Of a stretch of 64,000 nt of DNA, positions 50,534 to 61,633 are shown one piece after another. Both the position numbers and the translations under genes were made by a program. Under the pieces are notes generated by a model. It searched no databases, had not been told where the DNA came from, and was given only the letters and a program-made list of their open reading frames with translations. Position 1 is the first letter of the stretch. Every line of letters begins with the position of its first letter. This DNA is from Acidovorax carolinensis (GTDB lineage: Bacteria > Pseudomonadota > Gammaproteobacteria > Burkholderiales > Burkholderiaceae_C): positions 372,001 through 436,000 of the forward strand of contig NZ_CP021361.1 of assembly GCF_002157145.1 (NCBI RefSeq), written 5' to 3'.

Positions 50534-52863
50534 AACTGGCGGTGCTTCGGCGCAGCCTGATCGTGCGGCTGGTCGGCATATCGCTGCTGCTGCTCTTGGT
50601 GGTGCAGGCCGCCGGGTTCGCCGTGGTGCGTGCCACCATCGACCGGAATGCCCGCGGCCAGATTGCACGGGCCCTGGACACCGACGAGAACGTCTGGCGG
50701 CGGTTGCTTGAGCAGAACGCCGACAGGCTGCGCCAGGGCTCGGCCTTGCTGGCAGCAGACTATGGATTCCGGTCTGCAGTGAACTCCGGCGACGAGGAAA
50801 CCATCCAGTCGGTGCTGGAGAATCATGGCAGCCGGATCGGGGCCGAGGTCACCGCGCTGCTCGACACCGGGCTGCGCCTGCGCTCGCTGAGCACACCCGC
50901 CGGTGCCGGCGATTTCCAGGCCGCCGTGCAGCAGGTGGCGCCGCTGCTGGCCAGCCAGCCGCAGGGCAGCCGCATCGCCGTGATCGGGGGCATGCCCTAC
51001 CAGTTCGTCATGGTGCCCATGCGGGCGCCGGTGGTCATCGGCTGGGTGTTGATGGGGTTCCCCGTCAGCCAGAGCCTGGCCGACGAAATGCGCCAGCTGC
51101 TGTCGGTGCATGTGGCCTTGCTGGTGAAAGCATCGGATGGCAGGCTGTCCGTGCCGGTCAGCACCTTGCCCGCCGAGCCGCTGGCCCTGCTGCGCCGCAG
51201 CGGCAACCCCACGGGCGAACTCGATACGGGCCAGGGCGTTCTGCTGGCGCGCGTCAGCCCGCTGGACACAGTGGGGGGCGAGGTGCAGGCGCTGCTGCTG
51301 CGCTCGGTGGACGAGGTCGTGGCGCCGTATAGGCAGCTGCAGGTGTTGCTGGCCTTCATCACAGTGGCCGGTGTGCTGCTGTTCGCGATGGGCAACGGCG
51401 TGATGGCGCAGCGTGTGACAACCCCCCTGCGCTCGTTGCTGGCCGCCACGCGGCGGCTCTCGCGCGGGGAGTACGACGTGCCACTGGAACATTTGGACCG
51501 CGCCGATGAAATCGGCAACCTGGCGCGTTCCTTTGACAAGATGCGCGTGGATATCGGCGCGCAGCAAAGCGAGATTCGGCGGCTGGCTTACTGGGACCGC
51601 CTCACAGGGCTCCCCAACCGCGAGCGCTTTCGGGAAGCCGTGCTGGCGGCCACCTCCGGCCAAGCCGGGGCTGTCCAACCGCTGGCCGTGCTGACGCTGG
51701 ACCTTGACCGTTTCAAGCATGTGAACGACGTGCTCGGCTATGCCTTTGGTGACCGGCTGCTGCAGGCGGTGGCCGCCCGCCTGCGCGAACAGGTGGGCGC
51801 GCCCCAGGACATGGTGGCCCGCATGGGCGGCAACGAGTTCGCCGTGCTGCTGCAAGGTGCCGATGCCCCGGCGGCCCACGAGCTGGCGCGCCGCATCCAC
51901 CAGTCGTTCGAAGAACCGCTGGTGTTCGAGGACCAGAGCGTTGACCTGAGCGCCGGCATCGGCATTGCCTGCTGGCCTGGCGATGCCGACGATGCCGACA
52001 CCCTGCTCAGCCGTTCCGAGATCGCCATGTACGCCGCCAAGCGCCAGCTCAGCGGGGCGCTGCGCTACGACCCCGCCTTTGATCTGGCGAGCGCCCAGAC
52101 CCTGTCGTTGCTGACCGAGCTGCGCCGGGCGGTAGAGCACAACGAATTGCGCCTGTACCTGCAGCCCAAGCTGGCGCTGCACGGCCAACCAGGGCTGGCG
52201 GCCGAGGCGCTGGTGCGCTGGCAGCATCCGCAGCGGGGGCTGGTTGCGCCCATGCATTTCATTCCGTTTGCCGAGCAGACGGGGTTTGTGCGCCAGCTCA
52301 CGCTGTGGATATTCGAGGAGGTGGCCCGCCTGCTGGCTTCGCAAGAGGCGCGGCACCTGCAGCTGCGCGTGTCGGTCAACCTGTCCACGCGCGATTTGCT
52401 GGATCCTGAGCTCAGCACGCGGCTGGCGGCCATCCTGGTCCGCTACGGCGTGCAGGCCAGCGCCTTTTGCCTGGAGATCACCGAAAGCGCCATCATGGAC
52501 GACCCCCAGCGCGCCGAGGCCATGCTCAACCGCCTGTCGCAGCAGGGGTTCAAGCTCTCCATCGACGATTTCGGCACGGGTTATTCGTCGCTGGCCTACC
52601 TCCGGCGCCTGCCGGTGGATGAGCTCAAGATCGACAAATCCTTTGTCATGGGCATGCAGTCGGGCGAGGACGACGCCATGATCGTGCGCTCCACCATCGA
52701 ACTGGCGCACAACCTGGGCCTCACGGTGGTGGCCGAAGGGGTGGAAACCGCCGCCATTCTGGAGCGCCTGCGCACCCTGGCGTGCGACGAGGCGCAGGGT
52801 TATCACATTGCGCGGCCTTTGCCGGTGGATGATTTTCTGGCCTGGCAGGCGCGCCAGGGGTAA
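50530..52863 (+). CDS. Membrane GGDEF-EAL protein, probable c-di-GMP phosphodiesterase
   Basis: 777 residues from a TTG that overlaps the previous stop (TTGA). TM1 is at residues ~12-32, then a periplasmic sensor domain, TM2 at ~278-295, HAMP ([20 protein letters not shown], ~296-340), GGDEF from ~354 ([14 protein letters not shown]) and EAL from ~525. The cyclase motif is GGNEF (about 433-437), lacking the metal-binding acidic third residue, so cyclase activity is doubtful. The EAL half is complete: AEALVRW (Glu559), [19 protein letters not shown] (about 678), KIDKSF and AEGVE. The net role is probably c-di-GMP breakdown in response to the periplasmic partners. Confidence 0.9.
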   Translation: MKLAVLRRSLIVRLVGISLLLLLVVQAAGFAVVRATIDRNARGQIARALDTDENVWRRLLEQNADRLRQGSALLAADYGFRSAVNSGDEETIQSVLENHGSRIGAEVTALLDTGLRLRSLSTPAGAGDFQAAVQQVAPLLASQPQGSRIAVIGGMPYQFVMVPMRAPVVIGWVLMGFPVSQSLADEMRQLLSVHVALLVKASDGRLSVPVSTLPAEPLALLRRSGNPTGELDTGQGVLLARVSPLDTVGGEVQALLLRSVDEVVAPYRQLQVLLAFITVAGVLLFAMGNGVMAQRVTTPLRSLLAATRRLSRGEYDVPLEHLDRADEIGNLARSFDKMRVDIGAQQSEIRRLAYWDRLTGLPNRERFREAVLAATSGQAGAVQPLAVLTLDLDRFKHVNDVLGYAFGDRLLQAVAARLREQVGAPQDMVARMGGNEFAVLLQGADAPAAHELARRIHQSFEEPLVFEDQSVDLSAGIGIACWPGDADDADTLLSRSEIAMYAAKRQLSGALRYDPAFDLASAQTLSLLTELRRAVEHNELRLYLQPKLALHGQPGLAAEALVRWQHPQRGLVAPMHFIPFAEQTGFVRQLTLWIFEEVARLLASQEARHLQLRVSVNLSTRDLLDPELSTRLAAILVRYGVQASAFCLEITESAIMDDPQRAEAMLNRLSQQGFKLSIDDFGTGYSSLAYLRRLPVDELKIDKSFVMGMQSGEDDAMIVRSTIELAHNLGLTVVAEGVETAAILERLRTLACDEAQGYHIARPLPVDDFLAWQARQG

Positions 52864-52940
52864 GCTCTTTTTCCGTTCTTTTCGGGCCCTCGCGACCCCT
52901 GATGCAGGGGCTTGTCGCCCCGCAGGCGAAAATACCCGCA

Positions 52941-53057
52941 ATGACATCTTCCAGTTCCCGCCCGCCTGCCGGCCCTGCTGCGGCCCCTGCCTCCGCGGCC
53001 GGTGGCGCTGCGTCCCAGCGCCCGCGCCCCGTCCGGTGCTGCGCCGCCCCGCTGTGA
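52941..53057 (+). other. Probable displaced N-terminal coding segment of the pseudouridine synthase
   Basis: The frame from ATG 52941 gives 38 codons, Pro/Ala-rich ([20 protein letters not shown]...), ending at TGA 53055-53057. A one-base restoration in the CCCC run at 53027-53030 would join it to the synthase frame as [17 protein letters not shown], the usual composition of this linker. It is either a real 1-bp deletion or an assembly error. Confidence 0.55.
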
Positions 53058-54067
53058 CGGCCAAACCGGCACCTCCAGCCCCGTCTGCTGCCCGGCGCGG
53101 TGCCGCGCCGGAGCGGCCCTCACGAACCCCTCCGCCCACGGGCTACCGCACGTCGTCGGGCGCGCCCTATGTCGTCCCGGTGCGCCAGGCGCCGCCCAAG
53201 CCGGTGCCCGCCACCACAGCGGCGGGAACGGCGGGTAACCCAGGCACATCCCGCCTCAACAAACGCATGGCCGAGCTGGGCCTGTGCTCGCGCCGCGAGG
53301 CCGACGAGTGGATCGCCCAGGGCTGGGTCAAGGTCAATGGCGAGGTCGCGCCCATGGGGCTGCAGGTCACGCCACTGGACCGCATCGAGGTGGACAAGGT
53401 GGCGCAGGGCTTTCAGGAGCAGCGCGTCACCATCCTGCTGCACAAGCCCATGGGTTATGTGAGCGGCCAGGCCGAGGATGGCCACACGCCCGCCGTGGCG
53501 CTCATCAACCCCCGCACCCACTGGCGCGATGACCCCAGCCGCAACCGGTTTTCGCCGCCGCAACTGCGTGGTTTGGCGCCTGCAGGGCGGCTCGATATCG
53601 ACTCGGTGGGCCTGTTGGTGCTCACCCAGGACGGCCGCGTGGCGCGCCAGCTGATTGGCGAGGACTCCACGGTTGACAAGGAATACCTGGTGCGCGTGGT
53701 CTACCAGGCACCGGGTCAGGTGGTGCCACGCCATCCCAGTGAGCGCTCCGCGCCGCTGCAGGAAATTGACGAGCGCGATCCTGTCAGTACCAATGTGCAG
53801 GCGGTGTTTCCGCCCGAGTTGCTGGAACGCCTGCGCCATGGCCTGAGCCTGGACGGCGAGCCGCTCAAGCCCGCCAAGGTCGATTGGCAGAACCCCGAGC
53901 AGCTGCGTTTTGTGCTCACCGAGGGCAAGAAGCGCCAGATCCGGCGCATGTGCGAACTGGTGGGGCTCAAGGTGGTGGGACTCAAGCGCATCCGCATCGG
54001 CCGCGTGACCCTCGGAAACCTGCCCGTGGGTCAGTGGCGCTACCTGGCGCCGGGCGAGCGGTTCTGA
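53054..54067 (+). CDS. RNA pseudouridine synthase, RluB/RluF type
   Basis: 337 residues from GTG 53054, which overlaps the stop of the upstream 38-codon frame; the true start is probably ATG 52941 with a frameshift. After a Pro/Ala-rich arm of ~60 residues comes the S4 RNA-binding domain ([20 protein letters not shown]), then the RsuA-family catalytic domain with [18 protein letters not shown] (catalytic Asp) and [20 protein letters not shown]. It isomerises a uridine of 23S r[23 protein letters not shown] is close to RluB/RluF; which uridine is not decidable. Confidence 0.87.
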   Translation: MTAKPAPPAPSAARRGAAPERPSRTPPPTGYRTSSGAPYVVPVRQAPPKPVPATTAAGTAGNPGTSRLNKRMAELGLCSRREADEWIAQGWVKVNGEVAPMGLQVTPLDRIEVDKVAQGFQEQRVTILLHKPMGYVSGQAEDGHTPAVALINPRTHWRDDPSRNRFSPPQLRGLAPAGRLDIDSVGLLVLTQDGRVARQLIGEDSTVDKEYLVRVVYQAPGQVVPRHPSERSAPLQEIDERDPVSTNVQAVFPPELLERLRHGLSLDGEPLKPAKVDWQNPEQLRFVLTEGKKRQIRRMCELVGLKVVGLKRIRIGRVTLGNLPVGQWRYLAPGERF

Positions 54068-54204
54068 GACCCCGCTGGTTCGCAGATCACCGTGGGGCTT
54101 GAAACTCCCCAACCCGCCCACAACTGCCGGCAGCCGGTATCGGCAGCGGTGCATTTGTGCCCTGCCGCGCATATTTCATTGATTCCAACGCGAGAAACAT
54201 TCCC

Positions 54205-56178
<1,974 letters not shown>

Positions 56179-56291
56179 GAACGTGATCACCATCTCGCGG
56201 CCGCTGGGAGATTGTGAACACGTTCTGAGAGGCGAAGAAGTCGGGCACGGGGCAGGCAAGCCTGCCTGCAGCCAGCGTGGGTGAAAGGTTG

Positions 56292-56338
56292 AATCGGCCT
56301 CCAGCGCTTGCTGCGTAAGCGCAATCTGCTATCAAAAA
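56292..56338 (+). repeat. Dispersed hairpin repeat, copy 8
   Basis: AATCGGCCTCCAGCGCTTGC, then TGCGTAAGCGCAATCTGCTA and TCAAAAA. It sits between htpG and the terminator that follows immediately. Confidence 0.85.
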
Positions 56339-56341
56339 CGC

Positions 56342-56381
56342 AAAAAAGCCCCGACGGTGCAAGCACCGTCGGGGCTTTTTT
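56342..56381. terminator. Strong bidirectional intrinsic terminator
   Basis: AAAAAAGCCCCGACGGTGC and GCACCGTCGGGGCTTTTTT are perfect complements (19 bp) around a two-base AA centre. It serves htpG on the plus strand and the small minus-strand gene at 56417. Confidence 0.92.
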
Positions 56382-56416
56382 GATGCGGTCAGCGGTTGCT
56401 GCTGCGCCGGGCGCGT

Positions 56417-56665
56417 TCAGGCCGCGCAGGCGCCGGCAGGGGCGTGGCGGTGGTGGATCCAGCGCAGGCCTTCGCTGGTGGCGTAGTGGGCGGCGGCGGT
56501 GTGGTCGGCAAACACCGTGGCCAGGCGCAGCACACGGTCGTGCGTGCCGCTGCCCGAGCCTGAGCGGATCGAGACAGAAGCCGCGAAGCGGCCATCGTCG
56601 AGCAGCCGGGTCAGCGGGGAAACAAGGTATTTGCCAACGGTCGTGTTGGTGTGGGAGTGGGTCAT
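56417..56665 (-). CDS. Small conserved-type hypothetical protein
   Basis: 82 residues from ATG 56665 (MTHSHTNTTVGKYLVSPLTR). The core SIRSGSGSGTHDRVLRLATV and HYATSEGLRWIHHRH looks like a compact alpha/beta unit without signal peptide. I do not recognise a named family. A bidirectional terminator 35 nt past the stop and absence of neighbours on this strand suggest a single-gene transcript. Confidence 0.62.
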   Translation of the reverse strand: MTHSHTNTTVGKYLVSPLTRLLDDGRFAASVSIRSGSGSGTHDRVLRLATVFADHTAAAHYATSEGLRWIHHRHAPAGACAA

Positions 56666-56982
56666 GGTAAGGGGCCGCGGTCTCATGCGCGGCGTCAATC
56701 AAAAGGCAAGAGAAATGGCCCGTGGGGAGGGCCGGGTGGATCGATCCTGGGTGTCAACCCTTGCGGGGAACCCGGAGCGCACCTGAAAAAAAGTCGCACA
56801 TGCCAGAGTGAAACTTTGGTGGCCGGTCATTGGGAGCAACCGGCACACAGGCGCAAGGCCATTCAAAAGAGGCGGCGCGCGGACTGGGCTGTCGTTTTAT
56901 AGCGCGCCATTATGAAATCATGGCTTTATCGAACTGGTGATTATATGGCATTGCGCCTGACAGCCCTACCGCCGTGGCCGTT
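56666..56982. other. 317-bp intergenic region, no gene seen
   Basis: Between the start of the small hypothetical gene and the end of the SrkA-like gene. It has an AT-rich patch at 56895-56955 that breaks the local GC level and may hold promoter elements. I see no repeat copy, hairpin or convincing reading frame. Confidence 0.5.
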
Positions 56983-58023
56983 TCACGCCACCAGCGGTTC
57001 TTCCTGCATGGCCTCGATCTGCTCGTGCAGCATGTCCACCTGGCCGCGCCAGTAGTCGCTGCTGCCGAACCAGGGGAAGTTGATGGGGAAGATCGGGTCT
57101 TGCCAGCGCCGCGCGAGCCAGGCGCTGTAGTGGATCAGGCGCAGCGTGCGCAGCGGCTCGATGAGCGCCAGCTCGCGCCGGTCGAACGAGCGGAACTGTT
57201 CGTAACCATCGAGCAGGGCGCCGAGCTGGTGTGTGCGCTGGCGCCGGTCGCCGGACAGCAGCATCCACAAATCTTGCACGGCCGGGCCCATGCGTGCGTC
57301 GTCCAGGTCAACAAAGTGGGGGCCGCCGCGCCCCCATTCGTCGAGCGGCGTCCACAGGATGTTGCCGGGGTGGCAGTCGCCGTGCAGGCGCAGCATGGTG
57401 GCGTCTTTCAGGTGCAGGCGGTCGGGGCCATGCGCCAGGTGGGTGTGGCCCCCGATCAGCGAGAGTGCCTGTTCGCAGGCGCTGCGCCACTCCGACTGCA
57501 CATCCAGCGGGATCAGCTCGTGGGCCAGCAGCCAGTCGTGCGGCTCCGAGCCAAAGCTGTGCAAGTCCAGCGGCGGGCGGTGGGTGAACGGCTGCGCCGC
57601 CCCCACGGTGTGGATACGCGCCAGGAAGCGGCCAATCCATTCGAGCACTTCAAAGTCGTCCAGCTCGGGCTGGCGGCCGCCGCGCCAGGGGCTGACCGAG
57701 AACACGAAGCCACCGAACGGGTGCAGCGTGCGCCCCGCCAGCACCAGCGGCCCCACGGCGGGCACCTCGGCCGCCATGAGATCGGCGGCGAAGGCGTGTT
57801 CTTCGAGTATCTGCGCCTCGCTCCAGCGGCCAGGGCGGTAGAACTTGGCGACCACGCGTTCGCCGTCCTCCAGCGTCACCTGGTACACGCGGTTTTCGTA
57901 AGACGAGAGCGCCATCAACCGGCCGTCGCCATACAGGCCCACAGTGGCCAGTGCGTCCAGCACCACGTCGGGCGTCAGGGTGGCAAAGGCGTGCAGGCCA
58001 GGCGTTTCGGGGGAAATATTCAT
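56983..58023 (-). CDS. srkA: Stress response serine/threonine kinase, SrkA/YihE-like
   Basis: 346-residue kinase of the YihE/SrkA family with an aminoglycoside-phosphotransferase-type fold. EDGERVVAKFYRPGRWSEAQ (about residues 52-71) carries the ATP-lysine. LHGDCHPGNILWT (about 215-227) holds the catalytic Asp and Asn, and FVDLDDARMGPAVQDLWML (about 237-255) the metal-binding Asp. SrkA counteracts MazEF-linked death under stress in E. coli. It starts with MNISPETPGLHAF. A dispersed repeat lies upstream. Confidence 0.92.
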   Translation of the reverse strand: MNISPETPGLHAFATLTPDVVLDALATVGLYGDGRLMALSSYENRVYQVTLEDGERVVAKFYRPGRWSEAQILEEHAFAADLMAAEVPAVGPLVLAGRTLHPFGGFVFSVSPWRGGRQPELDDFEVLEWIGRFLARIHTVGAAQPFTHRPPLDLHSFGSEPHDWLLAHELIPLDVQSEWRSACEQALSLIGGHTHLAHGPDRLHLKDATMLRLHGDCHPGNILWTPLDEWGRGGPHFVDLDDARMGPAVQDLWMLLSGDRRQRTHQLGALLDGYEQFRSFDRRELALIEPLRTLRLIHYSAWLARRWQDPIFPINFPWFGSSDYWRGQVDMLHEQIEAMQEEPLVA

Positions 58024-58107
58024 CGGTCCATTGTCGCCGGGCTGCGGTGCAGGCGCTGTGGCCCTACCGCGTGCATGGCGGGCGCCGTTCGTGGTGGCAT
58101 TTCTGGG

Positions 58108-58161
58108 TAAAAATGGCCTGTAGCGCTTTCTGTGATTGCGCTAATAGCTATTGTTTTGATA
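58108..58161 (+). repeat. Dispersed hairpin repeat, copy 9
   Basis: AAAAATGGCCTGTAGCGCTT, then TCTGTGATTGCGCTAATAGC and TATTGTTTTGATAG. It lies between two minus-strand genes (SrkA-like start and kinase/USP end). Confidence 0.88.
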
Positions 58162-58219
58162 GTGATTCGCGGCAATGAGATGCGGCTGCTGGCGCGCCGG
58201 GCCGTAGCGGCGTGGCGGC

Positions 58220-59656
58220 TTACTCGCTGTATTCGCGTGCCAGCTGGGCAAAGGGCAGCGCCTGCTTGACCAGGATGACGGTGCAGGGCGCATCGCGCGC
58301 CACGCGCATGGGCACGGTGGCGATGAAGCGCTGGGTTTGCAGGCCGTGCGTGGCGGCGCCCAGAATCATCATGCTGACCTGGTTGCCCTCGGCGTAGCGC
58401 ACCAGCGCGTGCGCCACATCGCCCGATTCGAGCACGTGGTAGCTGACGCTGTGGCCCGCCAGATCGAGGGGCTCGGCCCATTGCTTGAGCCGCGCGCGGT
58501 GCTGGCGGTGCACGGCGGTTTCGCTGCGCTCGCTGTCGGTGCTGCTGCTGGCTGCGGGCGAGATCACGGTGACGCAGGCCAGCCGCGCGCCGGGCCGGAT
58601 GCCCAGCGAGCGCCCCACGGCCTGGCGCAGCGAATACATGGTGGCGTCGGTCACGTCGTCGTGGGGCACCGCCACCATGACGATGGGCACTTCCTCGATC
58701 TGGCGCGTGGGCAGCGGGCTGGGCTGGTAGTGCATGCCGGCGGCCTTGATCCAGCGCTTGAAATGCGTGCGCAGGCCCGGGCCGCGCTGGCGCTGACCGC
58801 GCTCGGTGATGGGCACCTGGTCGGGGTGGGTCAGGTCGAACGCCAGGTGCGCGGCCGACGGGTGGCGCCGCGCGGCTTCGGGCTCCAGGCAGCGCAGGAT
58901 GGTCTCCTGCAGCCATTCGGGCAGGTCGGGGCGGTGCAGGCGCGGCGGCGCGGGCGACATCCACAGGCGCTGGCGCAGCCCGCCCTGCGTGGTGGGCGCG
59001 CCAAAGGGCAACTCGCCCGTGGCCAGCTCATAAAGCATGACGCCAATGGCAAAAATGTCGCTGCGCGGATCGCCGCGCACCCCCACCACCTGCTCGGGTG
59101 CGATCCAGGCCGGCGAGCCCACGGCGCGGCGCAGTTCTTCGGCCAGCAGGTCGGGGTAGTGCGCATGGCACGACAGGCCAAAGTCGAGCAGCACGGCATG
59201 GTCGTCGTGGGTAAACAGCACGTTGCCGGGTTTCAGGTCAAGGTGGCAGACGTTTTGCTGGTGCAGGCTGTGCGCGGCACGCCCCATGGCGGCGCCCAGG
59301 CGGGCTATTGTTGCCACGTCGGGTCGCTCGGCGGCATCCAGCCAGTATTGCAGCGTGTGGCCGCTGCAATACTCCATGACCAGGTAGGGCAGGCGTTCCA
59401 GGTCGCCTGCGGCCACAAAGCGCGGCACATGGGGGCCGGTGAGCGTGGGCAGGATCTGCAGCTCGACCTCGAAGCTGACGATGTTCTCGGCGCCATCGCC
59501 CGCAGTCATGCGCGGGATTTTCATGGCCAGCGGAAACCCCGGGTTGGGTGGCCCCACGGCATATTCGACGCGGTAAATGTGGGCCATGCCACCCGCATGA
59601 ATGCATTCGAGCACGGTGAAGCCGTCCACCTCGGTGCCGGGCTCAAGCAGCTTCAT
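58220..59656 (-). CDS. Serine/threonine protein kinase fused to a universal stress protein domain
   Basis: 478-residue fusion. Residues ~10-270 form a Hanks-type kinase: LAMKIPRMTAG supplies the ATP-lysine, HLDLKPGNVLF (about 140) the catalytic loop in HLD form, DFGLSCHAHYP the metal-binding DFG and SPAWIAPEQVVG the activation segment. Residues ~315-478 are a USP domain: VPIVMVAVPHDD, then VSMMILGAATHGLQT and a Ser/Thr-rich insertion. Such fusions link phosphorylation to stress sensing. The metallophosphoesterase upstream overlaps it by 4 nt. Confidence 0.88.
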   Translation of the reverse strand: MKLLEPGTEVDGFTVLECIHAGGMAHIYRVEYAVGPPNPGFPLAMKIPRMTAGDGAENIVSFEVELQILPTLTGPHVPRFVAAGDLERLPYLVMEYCSGHTLQYWLDAAERPDVATIARLGAAMGRAAHSLHQQNVCHLDLKPGNVLFTHDDHAVLLDFGLSCHAHYPDLLAEELRRAVGSPAWIAPEQVVGVRGDPRSDIFAIGVMLYELATGELPFGAPTTQGGLRQRLWMSPAPPRLHRPDLPEWLQETILRCLEPEAARRHPSAAHLAFDLTHPDQVPITERGQRQRGPGLRTHFKRWIKAAGMHYQPSPLPTRQIEEVPIVMVAVPHDDVTDATMYSLRQAVGRSLGIRPGARLACVTVISPAASSSTDSERSETAVHRQHRARLKQWAEPLDLAGHSVSYHVLESGDVAHALVRYAEGNQVSMMILGAATHGLQTQRFIATVPMRVARDAPCTVILVKQALPFAQLAREYSE

Positions 59657-60423
59657 CGGCCCACCTCCAGGCGCTGGGCAAAGTAGTCGGGCATGGCACC
59701 GGTGGCGCGGATGGCGGCGGCGGCGGCGGCATGGTCGTAGGGCACGCGTTCAAAGCGCAGCAGCCAGGCCTCGGTGTCGAGCAGGGCATACATGGCACGC
59801 GGGTCGCCGTCGCGCGGCTGGCCCACCGATCCGATGGTGGCCACCCATTGCCGGCGTGGTGCCACCGGAATGGCCACACCCGGCTGCGGCGCAAAGCGCA
59901 TGAGCCCGCGCCCGGTGCCCCGGTAGTACAGCGTTTGCTTGTGCACATGGCCGCAGAACACATGGCGGATGCCGGGGCGCTGGGTTGCTGCGTCCAGGCA
60001 TTGCTCTGCCACGGCCTCGTTGTCCACATAGCGCCAGCGCTCGGGCGCGTCGGCGCTGGCATGTACCAGCAAGACGCCGCCCACTTCGGCGACGAGGGGG
60101 CGCGCTGCGAGAAAGGCGCGCTCGTGCGGCGTGAGATGCTCGTGGGTCCAGCCCGCTCCATGTGCGGCCACGCTGCTGGCGGCCTTGTCGCCCGGTTGGG
60201 GTGGATGCACGGCCAGGGCGTCATGGTTGCCGCCAATCACGCAGTGGCCGTCTGCCACCAGCGCCATGGCTTGCTGCACCACATAGCCAGGGTCGGCGCC
60301 ATAGCCCACCAGGTCGCCCAGCCAGGCAAAACGCTGCGCGCCCTGGGCGCGGGCGTGCTCCATGCAGGCGTCAAGCGCCTGGCGGTTCGAATGGATGTCT
60401 GACAGCAGCGCCAGCTTCATCAA
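59653..60423 (-). CDS. Metallophosphoesterase (calcineurin-like)
   Basis: 256-residue phosphoesterase. Dimetal motifs are in order: LLSDIHSNRQAL (DXH, about residue 8), WLGDLVGYGADPG (GD, about 35), IGGNHDALAVH (GNHD, about 65) and the late FCGHVHKQTLYYRG (GHVH, about 160). It could hydrolyse phosphoesters or dephosphorylate proteins. Its stop overlaps the kinase/USP start (ATGA), so enzyme and kinase are translated as a pair, hinting at opposing activities. Confidence 0.88.
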   Translation of the reverse strand: MMKLALLSDIHSNRQALDACMEHARAQGAQRFAWLGDLVGYGADPGYVVQQAMALVADGHCVIGGNHDALAVHPPQPGDKAASSVAAHGAGWTHEHLTPHERAFLAARPLVAEVGGVLLVHASADAPERWRYVDNEAVAEQCLDAATQRPGIRHVFCGHVHKQTLYYRGTGRGLMRFAPQPGVAIPVAPRRQWVATIGSVGQPRDGDPRAMYALLDTEAWLLRFERVPYDHAAAAAAIRATGAMPDYFAQRLEVGR

Positions 60424-60541
60424 TGTCTCCTTGATGACGCCATCCTAGCCCAGACGCTGGTGGAGCTGGCCTGTGAATCCATGCCGTGGATTCACGGGTT
60501 TGCTGTCGGCAGAGCCGCGGCCTGCCGCTACGCCCGGTGCT

Positions 60542-60958
60542 TCAGACCAGCGAGAGCGTCACATCGATGTTGCCACGCGTGGCGTTGGAGTAGGGGCAGA
60601 CCTGGTGGGCGGCATCCACCAGGGCTTGCGCTGCTGCGCGCTCCATGCCGGGCAGGCTGATGGCCAGGCGCACGGCAATGCCATAGCCCGCGCCCACCTT
60701 GCCCAGGTCCACGCTGGCGTCAATGGCCAGGTCCTGCGGCAGGGTGATCTTTTGCATGCCGGCCACGGCCTTCATGGCGCCGATGAAGCAGGCCGAATAG
60801 CCAGCGGCAAACAATTGCTCGGGGTTGGTGCCGGTGCCGGCCGTGCCTGGCGAGGACAGCTTCACGTCCAGGCGGCCATCATCGGTGCGCGAGGCGCCGT
60901 CGCGGCCTCCGGTAGTGTGGGCATGGGCGGTGTACAGAACTTTTTCGAGCGAGGCCAT
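60542..60958 (-). CDS. ohr: Organic hydroperoxide resistance protein Ohr
   Basis: 138-residue Ohr/OsmC peroxidase. The two catalytic cysteines are Cys57 ([16 protein letters not shown]) and Cys121 ([13 protein letters not shown]), with a conserved Arg earlier ([12 protein letters not shown]). It reduces organic hydroperoxides with lipoyl/dithiol reductants. It lies 69 nt downstream of ohrR on the same strand, so they probably form an ohrR-ohr operon under the tandem operator upstream of ohrR. Confidence 0.96.
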   Translation of the reverse strand: MASLEKVLYTAHAHTTGGRDGASRTDDGRLDVKLSSPGTAGTGTNPEQLFAAGYSACFIGAMKAVAGMQKITLPQDLAIDASVDLGKVGAGYGIAVRLAISLPGMERAAAQALVDAAHQVCPYSNATRGNIDVTLSLV

Positions 60959-61027
60959 GGTGTCTTCCTTTGACGGTGATGCCCGCAGCGCGGGACGGTG
61001 GTGAAAAAAGCAAACGGTTGCTTCGCG

Positions 61028-61489
61028 TCAGGGCGCGTTGAGCCGCGCGCGCAGCGTCTTGAGCTGGCCGGTGAGTGCCGCCAGTTCGGGCAGCGTGCAC
61101 TGGCTGCTTTGCAGCACGCAGGGCGGGATACGTTCGGCGGCATCGCGCAGCAGCCGCCCCGCGGGCGTCAGGCTGATGCGCACGCGGCGCTCGTCCTCGG
61201 CATCGCGCAGGCGGGCAATCAGCCCCGATGTTTCGAGCCGCTTGAGCAACGGGGTGAGCGTGCCTGAATCCAGGTACAGGCGCTCGCCCAGGGCGCTCAC
61301 CGTGATGCCATCGCCCTCCCACAGCACCAGCATCACCAGGTATTGCGGATAGGTCAGGCCAATGGCGTCCAGCAGCGGCTTGTACAGCTTGGTCATCGCC
61401 AGCGAGGCGGAATACAGCGCAAAGCACACCTGGTTGTCCAGTTGCAGGGCGGCGGGGCTGGGTGACAGGGGCGATGGCTTGCGTGGCAT
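61028..61489 (-). CDS. ohrR: Organic peroxide sensor OhrR (MarR family)
   Basis: 153-residue MarR regulator. The peroxide-reactive Cys22 is in LDNQVCFALYSASLAM, as in Xanthomonas OhrR; further cysteines in PPCVLQSSQCTL may make it a two-Cys type. The winged helix (SALGERLYLDSGTLTPLLKR) is followed by RRVRISLTPAGRLL. ATG 61489 is preferred to a start seven codons upstream. It likely represses itself and ohr from the tandem sites in the upstream gap. Confidence 0.92.
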   Translation of the reverse strand: MPRKPSPLSPSPAALQLDNQVCFALYSASLAMTKLYKPLLDAIGLTYPQYLVMLVLWEGDGITVSALGERLYLDSGTLTPLLKRLETSGLIARLRDAEDERRVRISLTPAGRLLRDAAERIPPCVLQSSQCTLPELAALTGQLKTLRARLNAP

Positions 61490-61507
61490 GGGGTGAATTA
61501 TTGCTGG

Positions 61508-61533
61508 CAATTAAATTGTGTGAAATTAAATTG
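61508..61533. promoter_or_regulatory. Tandem OhrR operator upstream of ohrR
   Basis: CAATTAAATTG (61508-61518), a perfect palindrome, and AAATTAAATTG (61523-61533) lie 15 bp apart and match the OhrR box TACAATTAAATTGTA core. They start 19 nt upstream of the ohrR ATG. Confidence 0.78.
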
Positions 61534-61583
61534 GGAAAAGTCTTCTCGGAAGGAGGGGTTTCCGGGGTCTGGCCGCGCCATGG

Positions 61584-61605
61584 AAAAAGGCGCCCTCGGG
61601 CGCCT
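61584..61605 (-). terminator. Intrinsic terminator after 3-hydroxybutyryl-CoA dehydrogenase gene
   Basis: On the minus strand, stem AGGCGCCC / GGGCGCCT (8 bp, 2-base loop) is followed by TTTTT. It lies 29 nt beyond the stop. Confidence 0.8.
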
Positions 61606-61633
61606 CGTTTTGTCCCTGGCGTTGCCGCCTTGC

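Noticed and set aside
50410..53139. A long open frame on the minus strand opposite the c-di-GMP enzyme operon (~900 codons)
   Set aside because: It is antisense to three well-supported, coupled genes and has the His/Gln/Arg-rich composition of a high-GC shadow frame.
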